A DNA stretch of 64,000 bases, taken from the NCBI RefSeq assembly GCF_000719705.1, contig NZ_JOHO01000013.1:90184-154183 (forward strand), written 5' to 3'. Both the position numbers and the translations under genes were made by a program. The DNA comes from Streptomyces sp. NRRL S-350. Lineage in GTDB: Bacteria; Actinomycetota; Actinomycetes; Streptomycetales; Streptomycetaceae. The notes under the pieces were generated by a model. That model was not told the DNA's origin. It was given only the letters and a program-made list of their open reading frames with translations, and searched no databases. Shown piece by piece: positions 17,423-26,908 of this stretch (the stretch's first letter is position 1; each line of letters opens with the position of its first letter).

Positions 17423-17788
17423 ATGCCCACAGCCAAGTCGGCTGCGGCGCAGGACGACAGCGCGCAGACCGCTCCGGCCGCCGCGCCCGCGCCCGCAGCC
17501 GAGCCAGCGACCAAAGCGACCGAAGCCCCCACCCACGCCAACGGACCGGCCGCCTACCAGTACACGGGCGCAGTCGAGCTGGTCTACCTCGCCGTCCCGC
17601 TCACCGCCCGCCCCGCGCGCCCGGCCCGGCCCTCCACCGACGACGACCCCGGCGCTCCCGCGACGCCAGCGACGGTCTTCGCCTGGCCTGACGGCCCGCC
17701 GGACGACGGCCGCTGGACGCCCACCGCTGAACCGCCCAACCAGCACCCCGACAACGAGCCCCAGCCGGGCGCGAGCAGCAAGGAGTAA
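17423..17788 (+). CDS. Ala/Pro-rich small protein (121 aa)
   Basis: ATG 17423 follows CAGGAG; GTG 17405 is an alternative. Both ends are low complexity; only residues 45-65 (AAYQYTGAVELVYLAVPLTA) look folded. It lies between the tail terminator and tail tube. No family is recognised; it may be a short virion accessory protein. Confidence 0.55.
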   Translation: MPTAKSAAAQDDSAQTAPAAAPAPAAEPATKATEAPTHANGPAAYQYTGAVELVYLAVPLTARPARPARPSTDDDPGAPATPATVFAWPDGPPDDGRWTPTAEPPNQHPDNEPQPGASSKE

Positions 17789-17792
17789 GCCC

Positions 17793-19037
17793 ATGGCCGT
17801 CGCCGCGTTCGCGCCAGCACGCCAATTCCTGGGAATCGCCGCGGAGGCCACCCCCGGCCAGCCCGTCGCGATGACCAACACCCTGACCGTGGCTCAGATC
17901 AAGCCGTCCGACAAGGTCACCTACCTCGAGGACAAGGCGCTGCGCGGCGTCATGTCCACCGAGTTCAACGAGATCCTCGGCGTCGGCAAGGCTGAGCTGG
18001 ACATCAACAGCCCCGCGTTCGCCGACCAGCTGCCGTGGTGGTGCCGCAACATCCTGGGCGACGTCAGCGTTACCGGCACCCCGACCGGTACCGGCGCGAC
18101 GACCCTCAGCGTCGCCGCGGCCGCCGGAGCGACCTCCTTCACCACGCAGGCCACCATCCCGGCCGGCACCCTGGTGCAGATCGGCACCGGTGCGAAGGCG
18201 GAGATCGTCACCACCGGCACCCCGACCGGCTCCGCCCCGAACTTCGTCATCCCCGTCACGGTGCCCGCCACCGGAGGCCTGGCCTACGCCCACAGCGTTG
18301 GCGACGCCGTCACCCCCGTCACCGGTCCGTACACCTACGCCTACAGTCTGCTCAACAGCGGCACCGGCCAGCCACCGTCCCACACCGTCACGCACTACCT
18401 CGGCCCGGGCAGCACCGGCGCCCGCCAGTACCCCGGCTTCGCAGCCTCCGAACTGGCGCTGAAGTTCGCCGTCGAGAGTGCGCTGCTGGAGTACACCGTC
18501 AAGGGCACCTCCTGGCCGTCGGTGCCCGCCGCGGTCGCCCCGCAGGCCGCGCCCGGCACGACCATCCCGCTGCCGTCATGGAGCACCACGATCGGCATCG
18601 GCGGGAGCGTTGCCGGATCCCCGGTTGCGACGGTCTCCGAAGGCGAGATCACCCTCAAGCGCGAGCTGGGGGTCATCTACACCGCGACTGGCGTCCGCGT
18701 GCCGTACGTGATCCAGCGCGGCGGACTCACCGTCGAAGGCAAGTTCACGTTCTCTGCGGTCTCCGACGAGAGCCCCCTGCTGTACATGCTGACCAACAGC
18801 CAGCCCCAGGTGCAGGTCATCCACAGCAACGGGCTGACCGGCGTGAACATGCTCAAGATCCAGATCGACATGCAGCAGTGCGCGTTCACCGTCGCCGACC
18901 CGGACGCCGGTAAGACCGCAGTCGGCTACACGACCACCTTCAAGCCCCTGCTGAACACGGCGAACGCCGGAGGCAGCGGCGGCTACTCCCAGATCAAGAT
19001 CTCGATCACCTGCAACGTCCCGCCCGGCAGCTTCTGA
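17793..19037 (+). CDS. Major tail (tube) protein with inserted beta module
   Basis: ATG 17793 lies 10 bases after AAGGAG. 414 residues. The tube fold spans the N-terminus (QFLGIAAEATPGQPV...LEDKALRG) and the C-terminal half (GEITLKRELGVIYTATGVR, ISITCNVPPGSF). Residues about 90-170 are an insert (TLSVAAAAGATSFTTQATIP to A-H-S-V-G-D-A-V). A similar module occurs near the C-terminus of the minor tail protein at 23375-26812. Such inserts usually decorate the tail outside. Confidence 0.85.
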   Translation: MAVAAFAPARQFLGIAAEATPGQPVAMTNTLTVAQIKPSDKVTYLEDKALRGVMSTEFNEILGVGKAELDINSPAFADQLPWWCRNILGDVSVTGTPTGTGATTLSVAAAAGATSFTTQATIPAGTLVQIGTGAKAEIVTTGTPTGSAPNFVIPVTVPATGGLAYAHSVGDAVTPVTGPYTYAYSLLNSGTGQPPSHTVTHYLGPGSTGARQYPGFAASELALKFAVESALLEYTVKGTSWPSVPAAVAPQAAPGTTIPLPSWSTTIGIGGSVAGSPVATVSEGEITLKRELGVIYTATGVRVPYVIQRGGLTVEGKFTFSAVSDESPLLYMLTNSQPQVQVIHSNGLTGVNMLKIQIDMQQCAFTVADPDAGKTAVGYTTTFKPLLNTANAGGSGGYSQIKISITCNVPPGSF

Positions 19038-19078
19038 TCCCGGCGCACCCCTCCCACCTCTCCGAAGGAGCCCCACCC

Positions 19079-19462
19079 ATGTCCGAGCAGCACCCCCTCG
19101 CCTCGCCCGACTCCTGGGTCGTCCTGCGGGACCCCAAGGAGCTCAAGGCCGGCGCGAAGAAGCGCATCCTGCGGTCCGTCCAGGACAGTGCCTCCAACAT
19201 CTCCATGGGCCTGGACGTCGCCGACGGCCTGATGGCCCTCCTGGTCGAGAACTGGCAGCTCCCGCGTCCCCTCCCGCTGCCGTCCGTGTCCCCGGACTCG
19301 CTGGACCTGATGGAGATCGAGGACTACGACAAGCTCGCCGAGCTCATCCGCCCGGCGCAGCAGCTCCTCTTCCCGGGCAACCCCGACCCGACCGACGCGA
19401 AGGACCAGGCCGCGCAGGAAGCCGACCCCGCTTCCCCTACCGCGCCTACCGTCGCCTCGTAG
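19079..19462 (+). CDS. Tail assembly chaperone, short form (G-like)
   Basis: ATG 19079 follows CGAAGGAG. The 127 residues are helical with an acidic, Ala/Pro-rich end, as in lambda gpG. It lies between the tail tube and tape measure, with a second open frame continuing in the -1 register. It is expected to coat the tape measure protein during tail assembly. Confidence 0.85.
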   Translation: MSEQHPLASPDSWVVLRDPKELKAGAKKRILRSVQDSASNISMGLDVADGLMALLVENWQLPRPLPLPSVSPDSLDLMEIEDYDKLAELIRPAQQLLFPGNPDPTDAKDQAAQEADPASPTAPTVAS

Positions 19463-19692
19463 CGGCCCTCGACCGTAGGCCCATCCCCGGCGAGCACCCC
19501 GCCACCCCGCTCGACGAGGCCGCATTCCCCTACGGCTGGTTCGCTCAAGTCCACCACTGGCCTCCGTCGGTGGTCGACGACCAGCCGTGGTGGCTGATCG
19601 AACAGCTCCCGGTCATCGCCCGCGCGTACGCCGAAGTCGAAGAGGCCCGCCATGAACGGGCCCGGGCCGAGGCGGAAGCCCGGCACCGGTAG
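19079..19692 (+). CDS. Tail assembly chaperone, long form by -1 frameshift (G-T-like)
   Basis: The frame open after 19378 is -1 relative to the short form and runs to TAG 19690-19692. The heptamer C-CCG-GGC at 19372-19378 fits X-XXY-YYZ in the short form's frame, letting the CCG and GGC tRNAs slip back one base. The extension reads RPRFPYRAYRRLVAALDRRP and later YGWFAQVHHWPPSVVDDQPW, both typical of T-type extensions. The product would be about 204 residues. Confidence 0.8.
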
Positions 19693-19706
19693 CGGGAGGG
19701 AGGCCT

Positions 19707-20165
19707 GTGGGAGTCTCCCTGAGCGGCGGCGACGAGCTGCGCCGCGCCCTGACCGGCATCGGCGTCCGCGCCCAGGCCGCGACCCCGCTCGCCGTCGCTG
19801 AAGCCGCCGCCCTGTTCGCACACTCCGTCGAACGGCAGTTGACCCGCATGAGCCACGAGCGCGGGACACCGACGCCGTCCCGGCCTGGCGAACCACCCGC
19901 GATGGTTGTGCCCAGCACCAGCCGGTCGTTGCACAACTCCCTCACCGTCCTCGGCCCCACCAGGACCAGTCCCGGCGAGTGGCTTGCCGTGACCGGCCCG
20001 ACAGCCGCGTACGCCCGCATCCAGGAACTCGGTGGCGTCACCGGCCGCGGGCACGCGACGACCCTGCCACCTCGCCCCTACATGCGCGCTGCATACGACG
20101 AGGTCGCCCACGACCCCGCGCTGCGCGCCGCCTTCATCCGAGCCTGGGGCGCGGCACTCACCTGA
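19707..20165 (+). CDS. HK97 gp10-like tail completion protein
   Basis: GTG 19707 follows GGGAGGGAGG. 152 residues: SLSGGDELRRALTGIGVRA at the start, SVERQLTRMSHE in the middle and YARIQELGGVTG with PPRPYMRAAYDE near the end. This is the pattern of HK97 gp10-like head-tail joining proteins. It is out of the usual order here, lying after the chaperones instead of before the tail tube. Confidence 0.7.
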   Translation: MGVSLSGGDELRRALTGIGVRAQAATPLAVAEAAALFAHSVERQLTRMSHERGTPTPSRPGEPPAMVVPSTSRSLHNSLTVLGPTRTSPGEWLAVTGPTAAYARIQELGGVTGRGHATTLPPRPYMRAAYDEVAHDPALRAAFIRAWGAALT

Positions 20166-20190
20166 CCCTCCGAACACGAGGAGGTGCCAG

Positions 20191-23100
20191 GTGTCTGACT
20201 CTCTCCTCCCTCCGGTCACCGCCGAGTTCCTCGGCAACGTCGCCCCACTGCTGTCCGCCATCGAGGCGGGCGTCGCCGCATTCGAGGACTTCGGCGCGTC
20301 GATACGAGCGATCGCCGCCCAGGTCGACCTCGTCTTCACGTCGGTGGGCGAGTCGGCCCGGGCCATGTCCGGCAGCCTGGCCGAGACCGGCGGCGTCACC
20401 GACGCGTCGTTGCAGGGCATCGCTGTCAGTGCCGAGGAGATGGCCGCCGCCGTCCAGACCAGCTCGGTGAAGGCCTCGACGTCGCTGTCAGCCGTCAGCG
20501 ATTCCGCGCGGGCGATGGCCACCAGCGTCACCGAGAGCAGCACCGCTACCGACACGTCGCTGCAGTCCATCGGCGCGAGCGCCGAGCGGATGGCCGTGTC
20601 TGTGCAGGCCGCGTCGGCAACGACCACCGAGTCCCTTACCGCCGTCGGTGCCGCCGCCCGCAACAGCGCGACGGCCACCGATGCCGCCTCCACCGCGTCC
20701 GCTGCTTCGGCCGGCGGCGCGATGGCCACCATCAACAACGTCGGCAAGGCCGTCACGGTCGCCGGCCTCGCCGGTGGCGCCGCGAGCGTCAAGATGGCCG
20801 CGGACTTCCAGAGCGCCACGATGGTCCTCGTCACCGCCGCTGGCGAGCAGGAAGCCAACCTCAACGCCGTCCGAGACGGCATCAAGAACATCGCCGCCGA
20901 CACCGGTACCAGCTGGCACCAGGTGACCGAAGGCATGTACGAGGCCGAGAAGGCCGGCTACAAGTTCGCCAACGGCGGCCTGGACGTTGTCCGGGCCGCC
21001 GCGCAGGGCGCCCGTGAGGAAGGTGCCCCGCTGAACCAAGTCGTGGACGCCATGACCACGACGATGAACGACTACAACATCCCGGCGTCGAAGTCCGTCC
21101 AGGTCATGAACGCCCTGAAGACGGGCGCTGGAGAGGCCAAGACCAACTTCGGGCTGTTCGCTTCCTCGCTGTCCACCGTGCTGCCGTCCGCGTATGCCGC
21201 GCACGTGTCCTTCGAGGATGTCGTCGGTGACCTCGCGTCGATGACGACGAAGGGTGAGACCGCGCAGCACGCCGCGCAGCTCATGGCAGGCGCGATCCGT
21301 TCGCTCCAGTCACCGAACTCCACGACGTCCGCGACCCTCCAGCAGCTGGGCCTGTCAGCCACTCAGGTCGCGCAGGACATGGGCAGCAAGGGCCTGTCCG
21401 GCGTCATGAACGAGATCGTGGAGGCGATCGGGCGGCGCCTCGGTCCGTCCGGGCTCTACGCGGTCGGCGTGTTCAAGCAGTCTGCGTCGGCCGCGCAGGA
21501 CGCCGCGAAGATGGTCTCGGCCATGCCGCCGGCCCTGCAGAAGCTCGCGCAGGCCTACGAGCAGGGCCAGATCTCCCAGAAGGAGTTCAAGCAGCAGGCC
21601 AAGGACCTGCCAGGCGCTCTCGCGGCGCAGGCCGAGCAGTTCCAGTCCTTGTGGGATAAGAGCCAGGGCTTCTCCGACCAGGTCAAGGCCGGTAACCCCG
21701 AGCTGACCACCTTCTCCGACCTGCTGCGCAAGGCAACCGGTGGCCAGTCCGGTCTTCAGACCGCGCTGATGCTGACCAGCGAGGACGGCAAGAAGACCAA
21801 GGAAAGCATCGAGGCCGTCAGCAAGTCGTTCAACGACGGCGGCCACGAGGTCGAGGGCTGGACCGCGACCAACGAGCAGATGACCGTCCAGATGGCCAAG
21901 CTCAAGCAGGGCCTCGAAGTCACGGCCATCAGCATCGGCGAGAAGCTGATTCCGCCGATCTCCGCGATCCTCGGGTTCTTCCAGCAGAACTCGACAGCAG
22001 CCGGCGTCCTCGCCGACGTCGTGGCGGGCGGCCTGTCCGCCGCGTTCACCGTCTTCGCCGTGAACAAGATCGCCGGGGTGGCCAAGGGCGTCCAAGGCCT
22101 GATCGGCGACATGGCGTCCGGTGCTCGAGCCGCCGCCCAGTTCGCGTCTGCGGTGGCGGGCGCTCAGGTCGGCGAGAACGCCGGAGGAGCGGCCCGGGCC
22201 GGCGCCGCGGTGCGCTCTGGGGCAACCGCGGTTGCCTCCACCGTCTCCAGCGGCACGCAGAAACTCGCGTCAGGCGTCGCCAGCGGCGGCCAGGCCGCCG
22301 CAGCATGGATCGGCACCGCCTCCCGCAACGCCGCGGACCTCGCTGTCAACATCGGGCGGGCCACCGCGGCGGGCGCCGCATCCGCGTGGAGCGGCATGGT
22401 CCAGGGCGCAGCCGCCGTCGGCGGGGCGCTGAAGACAGCGGCCGTTGCCGCAGCTGAGTACGCGCTCAGAGCGGGCGAGGTCGCGCTTGCCTCAGCCCGT
22501 TCCGCGATCGCGTTCGTCGCGGAGAAGGTCGCCATGGTGGCCTCCACCGTCGCCGAGGGCGCGATGACGGCAGCCCAGTGGCTGCTGAACCTCGCGATGG
22601 ACGCCAACCCGATCGGGCTGGTCGTCCTCGCCCTGGCCGCGATCGTGGGCGGTTTGATCTACGCCTACAACCACGTCACGTGGTTCCGCGTCGGAGTGCA
22701 GGCCGCCCTGAAGCTCGTCGTTGAGGCCTTCGACTGGCTCGTGTCGGGCGGTGAGCGTGCCATCGGCTATCTGGCCAGGCTGCCCGGGATGGTCGTCAGC
22801 TTCTTCTCTGGTGCTGGGTCCTGGCTGATCGACGCCGGAAAGAACCTGCTGATCGGCCTGTACAACGGCGTGATCTCGATGAGCGCCTGGCTCGCCTCGA
22901 AGCTCACGGGTCTCATCAAGGACATCGTCCCCGGACCGGTCCTGAGGGTCCTCGGGATCCACTCGCCGTCGCGGGTGTTCCACGAGATCGGAATGCACGT
23001 CGCCACGGGTCTTGCCAACGGCATCGTCGCCGGTAGCGACCCCGTCTCCGAGGCCGCCACGGGCCTGGCGCAGAACGTCATCACCAGCGCCCAGGGCATC

Positions 23101-23352
23101 ACCACGGACGCCGTGCGCGTCACCGCCTCGGTCGCGGCTGCCGCCGGGCGGCCCGCTGGTCCGGTCGCCGTCGGCACCCTGCCATCGGGCACCTCAGCCG
23201 CCGGCGGAGGGCCGGTCCACGTCACCCATAACTGGAACATCACCGTGCAGGGCTCGGCCGTGACGACCAAGCAGCTCGCGGACGACATCGAGACGGAGTG
23301 GCTGCGCCGCGGTATGCGCAACTCCACCACCTACCCCGCCTACCGGCGCTGA
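20191..23352 (+). CDS. Tape measure protein
   Basis: GTG 20191 follows GAGGAGG. At 1053 residues it is among the longest proteins here, and it sets tail length. It is Ala/Ser/Thr-rich with helical repeats at the N-terminus, a TMP core (KMAADFQSATMVLVTAAGEQ, then SWHQVTEGMYEAEKAGYKFA) and hydrophobic segments around 805-830 (ANPIGLVVLALAAIVGGLIY). The end V-L-R-V-L-G-I-H-S-P-S-R-V-F is the common P-S-R tape-measure motif. It is preceded by the chaperones and followed by the minor tail gene. Confidence 0.95.
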   Translation: MSDSLLPPVTAEFLGNVAPLLSAIEAGVAAFEDFGASIRAIAAQVDLVFTSVGESARAMSGSLAETGGVTDASLQGIAVSAEEMAAAVQTSSVKASTSLSAVSDSARAMATSVTESSTATDTSLQSIGASAERMAVSVQAASATTTESLTAVGAAARNSATATDAASTASAASAGGAMATINNVGKAVTVAGLAGGAASVKMAADFQSATMVLVTAAGEQEANLNAVRDGIKNIAADTGTSWHQVTEGMYEAEKAGYKFANGGLDVVRAAAQGAREEGAPLNQVVDAMTTTMNDYNIPASKSVQVMNALKTGAGEAKTNFGLFASSLSTVLPSAYAAHVSFEDVVGDLASMTTKGETAQHAAQLMAGAIRSLQSPNSTTSATLQQLGLSATQVAQDMGSKGLSGVMNEIVEAIGRRLGPSGLYAVGVFKQSASAAQDAAKMVSAMPPALQKLAQAYEQGQISQKEFKQQAKDLPGALAAQAEQFQSLWDKSQGFSDQVKAGNPELTTFSDLLRKATGGQSGLQTALMLTSEDGKKTKESIEAVSKSFNDGGHEVEGWTATNEQMTVQMAKLKQGLEVTAISIGEKLIPPISAILGFFQQNSTAAGVLADVVAGGLSAAFTVFAVNKIAGVAKGVQGLIGDMASGARAAAQFASAVAGAQVGENAGGAARAGAAVRSGATAVASTVSSGTQKLASGVASGGQAAAAWIGTASRNAADLAVNIGRATAAGAASAWSGMVQGAAAVGGALKTAAVAAAEYALRAGEVALASARSAIAFVAEKVAMVASTVAEGAMTAAQWLLNLAMDANPIGLVVLALAAIVGGLIYAYNHVTWFRVGVQAALKLVVEAFDWLVSGGERAIGYLARLPGMVVSFFSGAGSWLIDAGKNLLIGLYNGVISMSAWLASKLTGLIKDIVPGPVLRVLGIHSPSRVFHEIGMHVATGLANGIVAGSDPVSEAATGLAQNVITSAQGITTDAVRVTASVAAAAGRPAGPVAVGTLPSGTSAAGGGPVHVTHNWNITVQGSAVTTKQLADDIETEWLRRGMRNSTTYPAYRR

Positions 23353-23374
23353 CCCCACGACAGGAGGCGCCGGT

Positions 23375-26300
23375 ATGGCGAAGCTCTCCGCACTTCAGGA
23401 CCCGTTCACCTCGCCCGGTCTCAACACCGCCCTGTGGAATGCAAGCAGCGTCGCGGCCTGCACCGTCGATCCGGTCAACCAGTTGGTGCAGGTCGCGGTC
23501 CCCACCGGCGCGAACACCTACAACACCGTCGGGTCGGCGCCGTGGGACGCGACCGGTTCCAGCATCCATGCGGAGATCACCCCGGCGCCCAACGGCAACG
23601 GCGGCACGCTCACGATCTTCAGGCTCGCCGCAGACGGCAGCAACTGGATCAACGCGCAGCTCGCTGCAAGCGGCGTGTTCAGCCTGCGGCTGCAGGTCGC
23701 CGGAGTGTTCACCACCACGCCGCTGCCGACCTACAACCCTGACACGCACCGCTGGTGGAAGCTCTCCGAAGCGAACGGCTCGTTCACCTTCTCCACCAGC
23801 CCGGACGGCCGTGCCTGGACGGCTCAGGCCACCATCGCCCATGCCTTCCCGGTGACCGGGGTGCAGTTCTTCTTCCAGACCGGCGCGACGGACAGCGAGC
23901 CGGCCGGGATGGTCGCCACCATCCGCAACGTCAACACCATCAGCGCGCAGCCCAACAACCCGAACTGGCCGACGATCGAACACGGCTGGGGAGCATCGCT
24001 GGGCGTCCAGGGTGGCAACGTCCCCTTGAACAACTACGTCGACGTCTCCAATCTCACACGCAACCAGGTCGCCTCCAGCCGAGGCAAGCAATACGAGCTC
24101 GACCAGATCCGCAGCGGCGAGCTGCGCCTGCAGCTCGACAACAACGACGGCCGGTTCGACCCCCTCAACGCCGCCGGGCCGTACTACGGCCACGTCCATC
24201 CCTACCAGCCGTACCGGTTGCGCGCGCAGTGGCCGCCGACCCGCAACTTGCTGCGACAGTCTCAGGCCACCGGTGGAGACGTCGGCGGCTACTCGCTCGG
24301 AACGCTCGACACCAGCGACAACGGCCCGGGAATCTACTCGCGCACCGACAGCGGCGGGGGCGCCTTCGTCGCCTCCAGCTCAGCCTGGGCTGGCGGCACC
24401 GTAGCCCAGTTCGCGGTACCCGCCTCAACCGCCGGCTCGACCGCCGTCGCCTACATCCAGCAGCCCAGCTTCGAGCCCGGCGCGACGTACAGCGCGCAGA
24501 TGCAGGTCCGGAACGTCACGGCTGGCACCACGGTTCCGCTCTACCTGGCGCTGCGCTTCTTCAGCGCGGACGGCAGCACCCTGCTGCAGATGGTCCAGGG
24601 CACGACCATCACTCTCACAGGAGCCACCGCAGCGTCCTGGACACGCTTCACCGTCACCGGCACCGCCCCCGCCGGAACCGCCTTCTGCGCCGTCTCGCTT
24701 CGCACGAACGCCTCCCCGTCGGCGTCGTGCAACGTCCAGGTCGACGGCTGGCAACTCGAGCGGGCCGCCGCCCCGTCAGCCTGGTGCGCTCCAGGTACCT
24801 GGTACCCGATCTACAGCGGCTTCACCGAGCGCTGGGGCTCCAGCTGGGGGCTGTCGGGCACGTACGGGCAGACCCAGGTCACGGGCGTGGACACGCTCAG
24901 TCTCCTCTCGCAGGTCACCCTCTCCGACCCGTGCTCCGAGGAGATCAAGTCCTACACACCTCGGTTCCTGTACCGGCTGGACGACCCACAGGGTGCCGCC
25001 ACCTTCGCCGACAGCATGGGCAACTACCGGCCCGCGACGCTCTACATCTCCAAGAACGGGCCCGGAACTCTCACCACGGGCAACAGCGTGACCGCGAAGG
25101 ACCCCGTGAACGGCGTCTTCGCCGGCTCGGGCGGGACCGTCATGACGATCAACAACCCGAGCCCAGGGCAGGCCGGTGCCTTCGCTGGCTCGGCGCTCTG
25201 CCTGTCCGATGCAGGCATCACTGGCCCGGCGAACCCGGCACTGTTCAGCCGCCTCATCGCGTTCCGTTACACCGGCCCCGTTCCCCCGACCGTCACGTAC
25301 GTCTGGGTGGGGACGGACGGCCAGATGACCAACGATCAGTTCATCGGTTCCAAGCTGGCCCTCGGGATCGACTCCAGCGGCCACCCGATCATGGTGGTCA
25401 CCGGCCCCACGAACCACGGTTCGAGCTGCCTGCTGGCCGACCAGAACGGAAACATTCCCAACGTCGCTGACGGCAACTGGCACCTGGCGATCTTCGGCTA
25501 CAACCAGCAGAACCAGCAGCTCCTCGCCTCCATCGACGGCGGCAACGCCTACCTCGGCAACATCCCGAACGACGCTGCCCCGACCGGCATCGTCTTCGAG
25601 AGCGTCGGCGGATTCGCCAACTGGGTCATCGGCGGCCCCTTCCAGGGAAACTTCCAAGGTGACCTCGCCTTCATCGGTGAGTTCACGCAGTGGTTCGGCG
25701 CCGACGACTGCCTGAACTTCTACAACGCGTGGAAGAACGCCTTCGCGGGCGAATCCAGCGACGCCCGCTACCAGCGGATCCTTGACTACGCCGGGTACCA
25801 GGGTGCACGCAGCATCGACACGGGCCAGACCCGAAGCCTGTCCGGGGCCAAGTTCTCCGGCCAGGACGCCCTGGCTGCCCTCGAAGACGTGGTGGCGACC
25901 GAGAACGGGCAACACTACGTCAACCGGACAGGTGCCATCACCTTCAAGTCCCGCGCTGCCCGGTACAACGCCACGACCCCCGTGTACACGTTCGGGGAGA
26001 ACCAGGCTGGCGGGGAATGGCCGTATGAGGAAGCCGGCCTCGAGCTGGATGCGACCCACATCAGCAACGAAGTCCGGGTCACCCAGCAGTCCAGCCAGCA
26101 GGTCTTCAGCGCCCAGGACACGGCGAGCGTCGCCGCGTACTTCCCCCGCACGATGACGCGCACCAGCTACGCCAGCAGCACCTTGGAAATCCAGGACAGC
26201 GCCAACTATCTGCTGTCGCGGTACAAGCAGCCAGCGCCTCGAGTCACGACACTGACCCTCCACCCCTCGGCGATGCCCGCGATGTGGCCGGTCTGCCTCT

Positions 26301-26812
26301 CTCTGGAGCTCGGTATGCGCGTACGCGTGATGCGCAGGCCGCAAGGCGCTCCGCCGATCCAGGCGGACTGCTACATCGAGAAGATCGACTGGTCGTTCAA
26401 CGACCAGACCGACGCCACGGTGACGCTCCAGTGCAGCCCTGCCGACCTGACCCCGTACGCCGTCTTCGCGGCGTTCCACACCACGCTCGCGTCGCCCGTC
26501 ACGGCCGGAGCGACCACGGTCACCATCAAGGCCGGTCAGGACAACGTGAACCCCGCCCGGGCGCAGCTGGCCGCCGGTCAGCAGCTGGTGCTCGGCCAAG
26601 GCACACCCATGGCGGAGACCGTCACCATCGCACCTGGCGGTGTTCCCGCCACCACCTCCGGTTGGACGACATGCGTCCTGACGCTCACCTCGGCAGTGAC
26701 GAATGCCCACAGTACGGGCGACCCCGTGTGTGAACCCCTCCCCAGCGGAGTGTCCGACCCGACCACCTGGGACAAGGTCTCGCAGTTCGACTCGACCGCG
26801 TTCGCCTACTAG
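23375..26812 (+). CDS. Large minor tail protein (ConA/LamG-like modules)
   Basis: ATG 23375 follows CAGGAGG; 1145 residues. Residues 5-190 form a ConA/LamG-like sandwich starting DPFTSPGLNTALWN. Residues 195-290 are a tail-hub-like segment (YELDQIRSGELRLQLDNNDGRFDP). A second LamG-like region spans about 530-790. After 790 comes a baseplate-like domain. Near the end a beta module (AGATTVTIKAGQD to AHSTGDPV) resembles the insert in the tail tube. It is likely part of the tail tip and host contact apparatus. Confidence 0.85.
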   Translation: MAKLSALQDPFTSPGLNTALWNASSVAACTVDPVNQLVQVAVPTGANTYNTVGSAPWDATGSSIHAEITPAPNGNGGTLTIFRLAADGSNWINAQLAASGVFSLRLQVAGVFTTTPLPTYNPDTHRWWKLSEANGSFTFSTSPDGRAWTAQATIAHAFPVTGVQFFFQTGATDSEPAGMVATIRNVNTISAQPNNPNWPTIEHGWGASLGVQGGNVPLNNYVDVSNLTRNQVASSRGKQYELDQIRSGELRLQLDNNDGRFDPLNAAGPYYGHVHPYQPYRLRAQWPPTRNLLRQSQATGGDVGGYSLGTLDTSDNGPGIYSRTDSGGGAFVASSSAWAGGTVAQFAVPASTAGSTAVAYIQQPSFEPGATYSAQMQVRNVTAGTTVPLYLALRFFSADGSTLLQMVQGTTITLTGATAASWTRFTVTGTAPAGTAFCAVSLRTNASPSASCNVQVDGWQLERAAAPSAWCAPGTWYPIYSGFTERWGSSWGLSGTYGQTQVTGVDTLSLLSQVTLSDPCSEEIKSYTPRFLYRLDDPQGAATFADSMGNYRPATLYISKNGPGTLTTGNSVTAKDPVNGVFAGSGGTVMTINNPSPGQAGAFAGSALCLSDAGITGPANPALFSRLIAFRYTGPVPPTVTYVWVGTDGQMTNDQFIGSKLALGIDSSGHPIMVVTGPTNHGSSCLLADQNGNIPNVADGNWHLAIFGYNQQNQQLLASIDGGNAYLGNIPNDAAPTGIVFESVGGFANWVIGGPFQGNFQGDLAFIGEFTQWFGADDCLNFYNAWKNAFAGESSDARYQRILDYAGYQGARSIDTGQTRSLSGAKFSGQDALAALEDVVATENGQHYVNRTGAITFKSRAARYNATTPVYTFGENQAGGEWPYEEAGLELDATHISNEVRVTQQSSQQVFSAQDTASVAAYFPRTMTRTSYASSTLEIQDSANYLLSRYKQPAPRVTTLTLHPSAMPAMWPVCLSLELGMRVRVMRRPQGAPPIQADCYIEKIDWSFNDQTDATVTLQCSPADLTPYAVFAAFHTTLASPVTAGATTVTIKAGQDNVNPARAQLAAGQQLVLGQGTPMAETVTIAPGGVPATTSGWTTCVLTLTSAVTNAHSTGDPVCEPLPSGVSDPTTWDKVSQFDSTAFAY

Positions 26813-26839
26813 CCGCATGCGCGAAGCCGCGCCACCACC

Positions 26840-26865
26840 GCCCCGGCCGCCAGCCCGGCCGGGGC
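26840..26865 (+). terminator. Hairpin after minor tail gene
   Basis: A nine-pair GC stem (26840-26848 with 26857-26865) followed by TTCT lies between the minor tail gene and the first fibre cassette. Confidence 0.65.
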
Positions 26866-26908
26866 TTCTGCCTGAGGCCTTGCGTGTCGCATCGAGAGGA
26901 GGACCAGC

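Noticed and set aside
24215..24235. GCGCGCGCA match to the early operator core
   Set aside because: It lies inside the minor tail gene without the flanking CAAT/TTGA arms; a chance match in GC-rich coding DNA.
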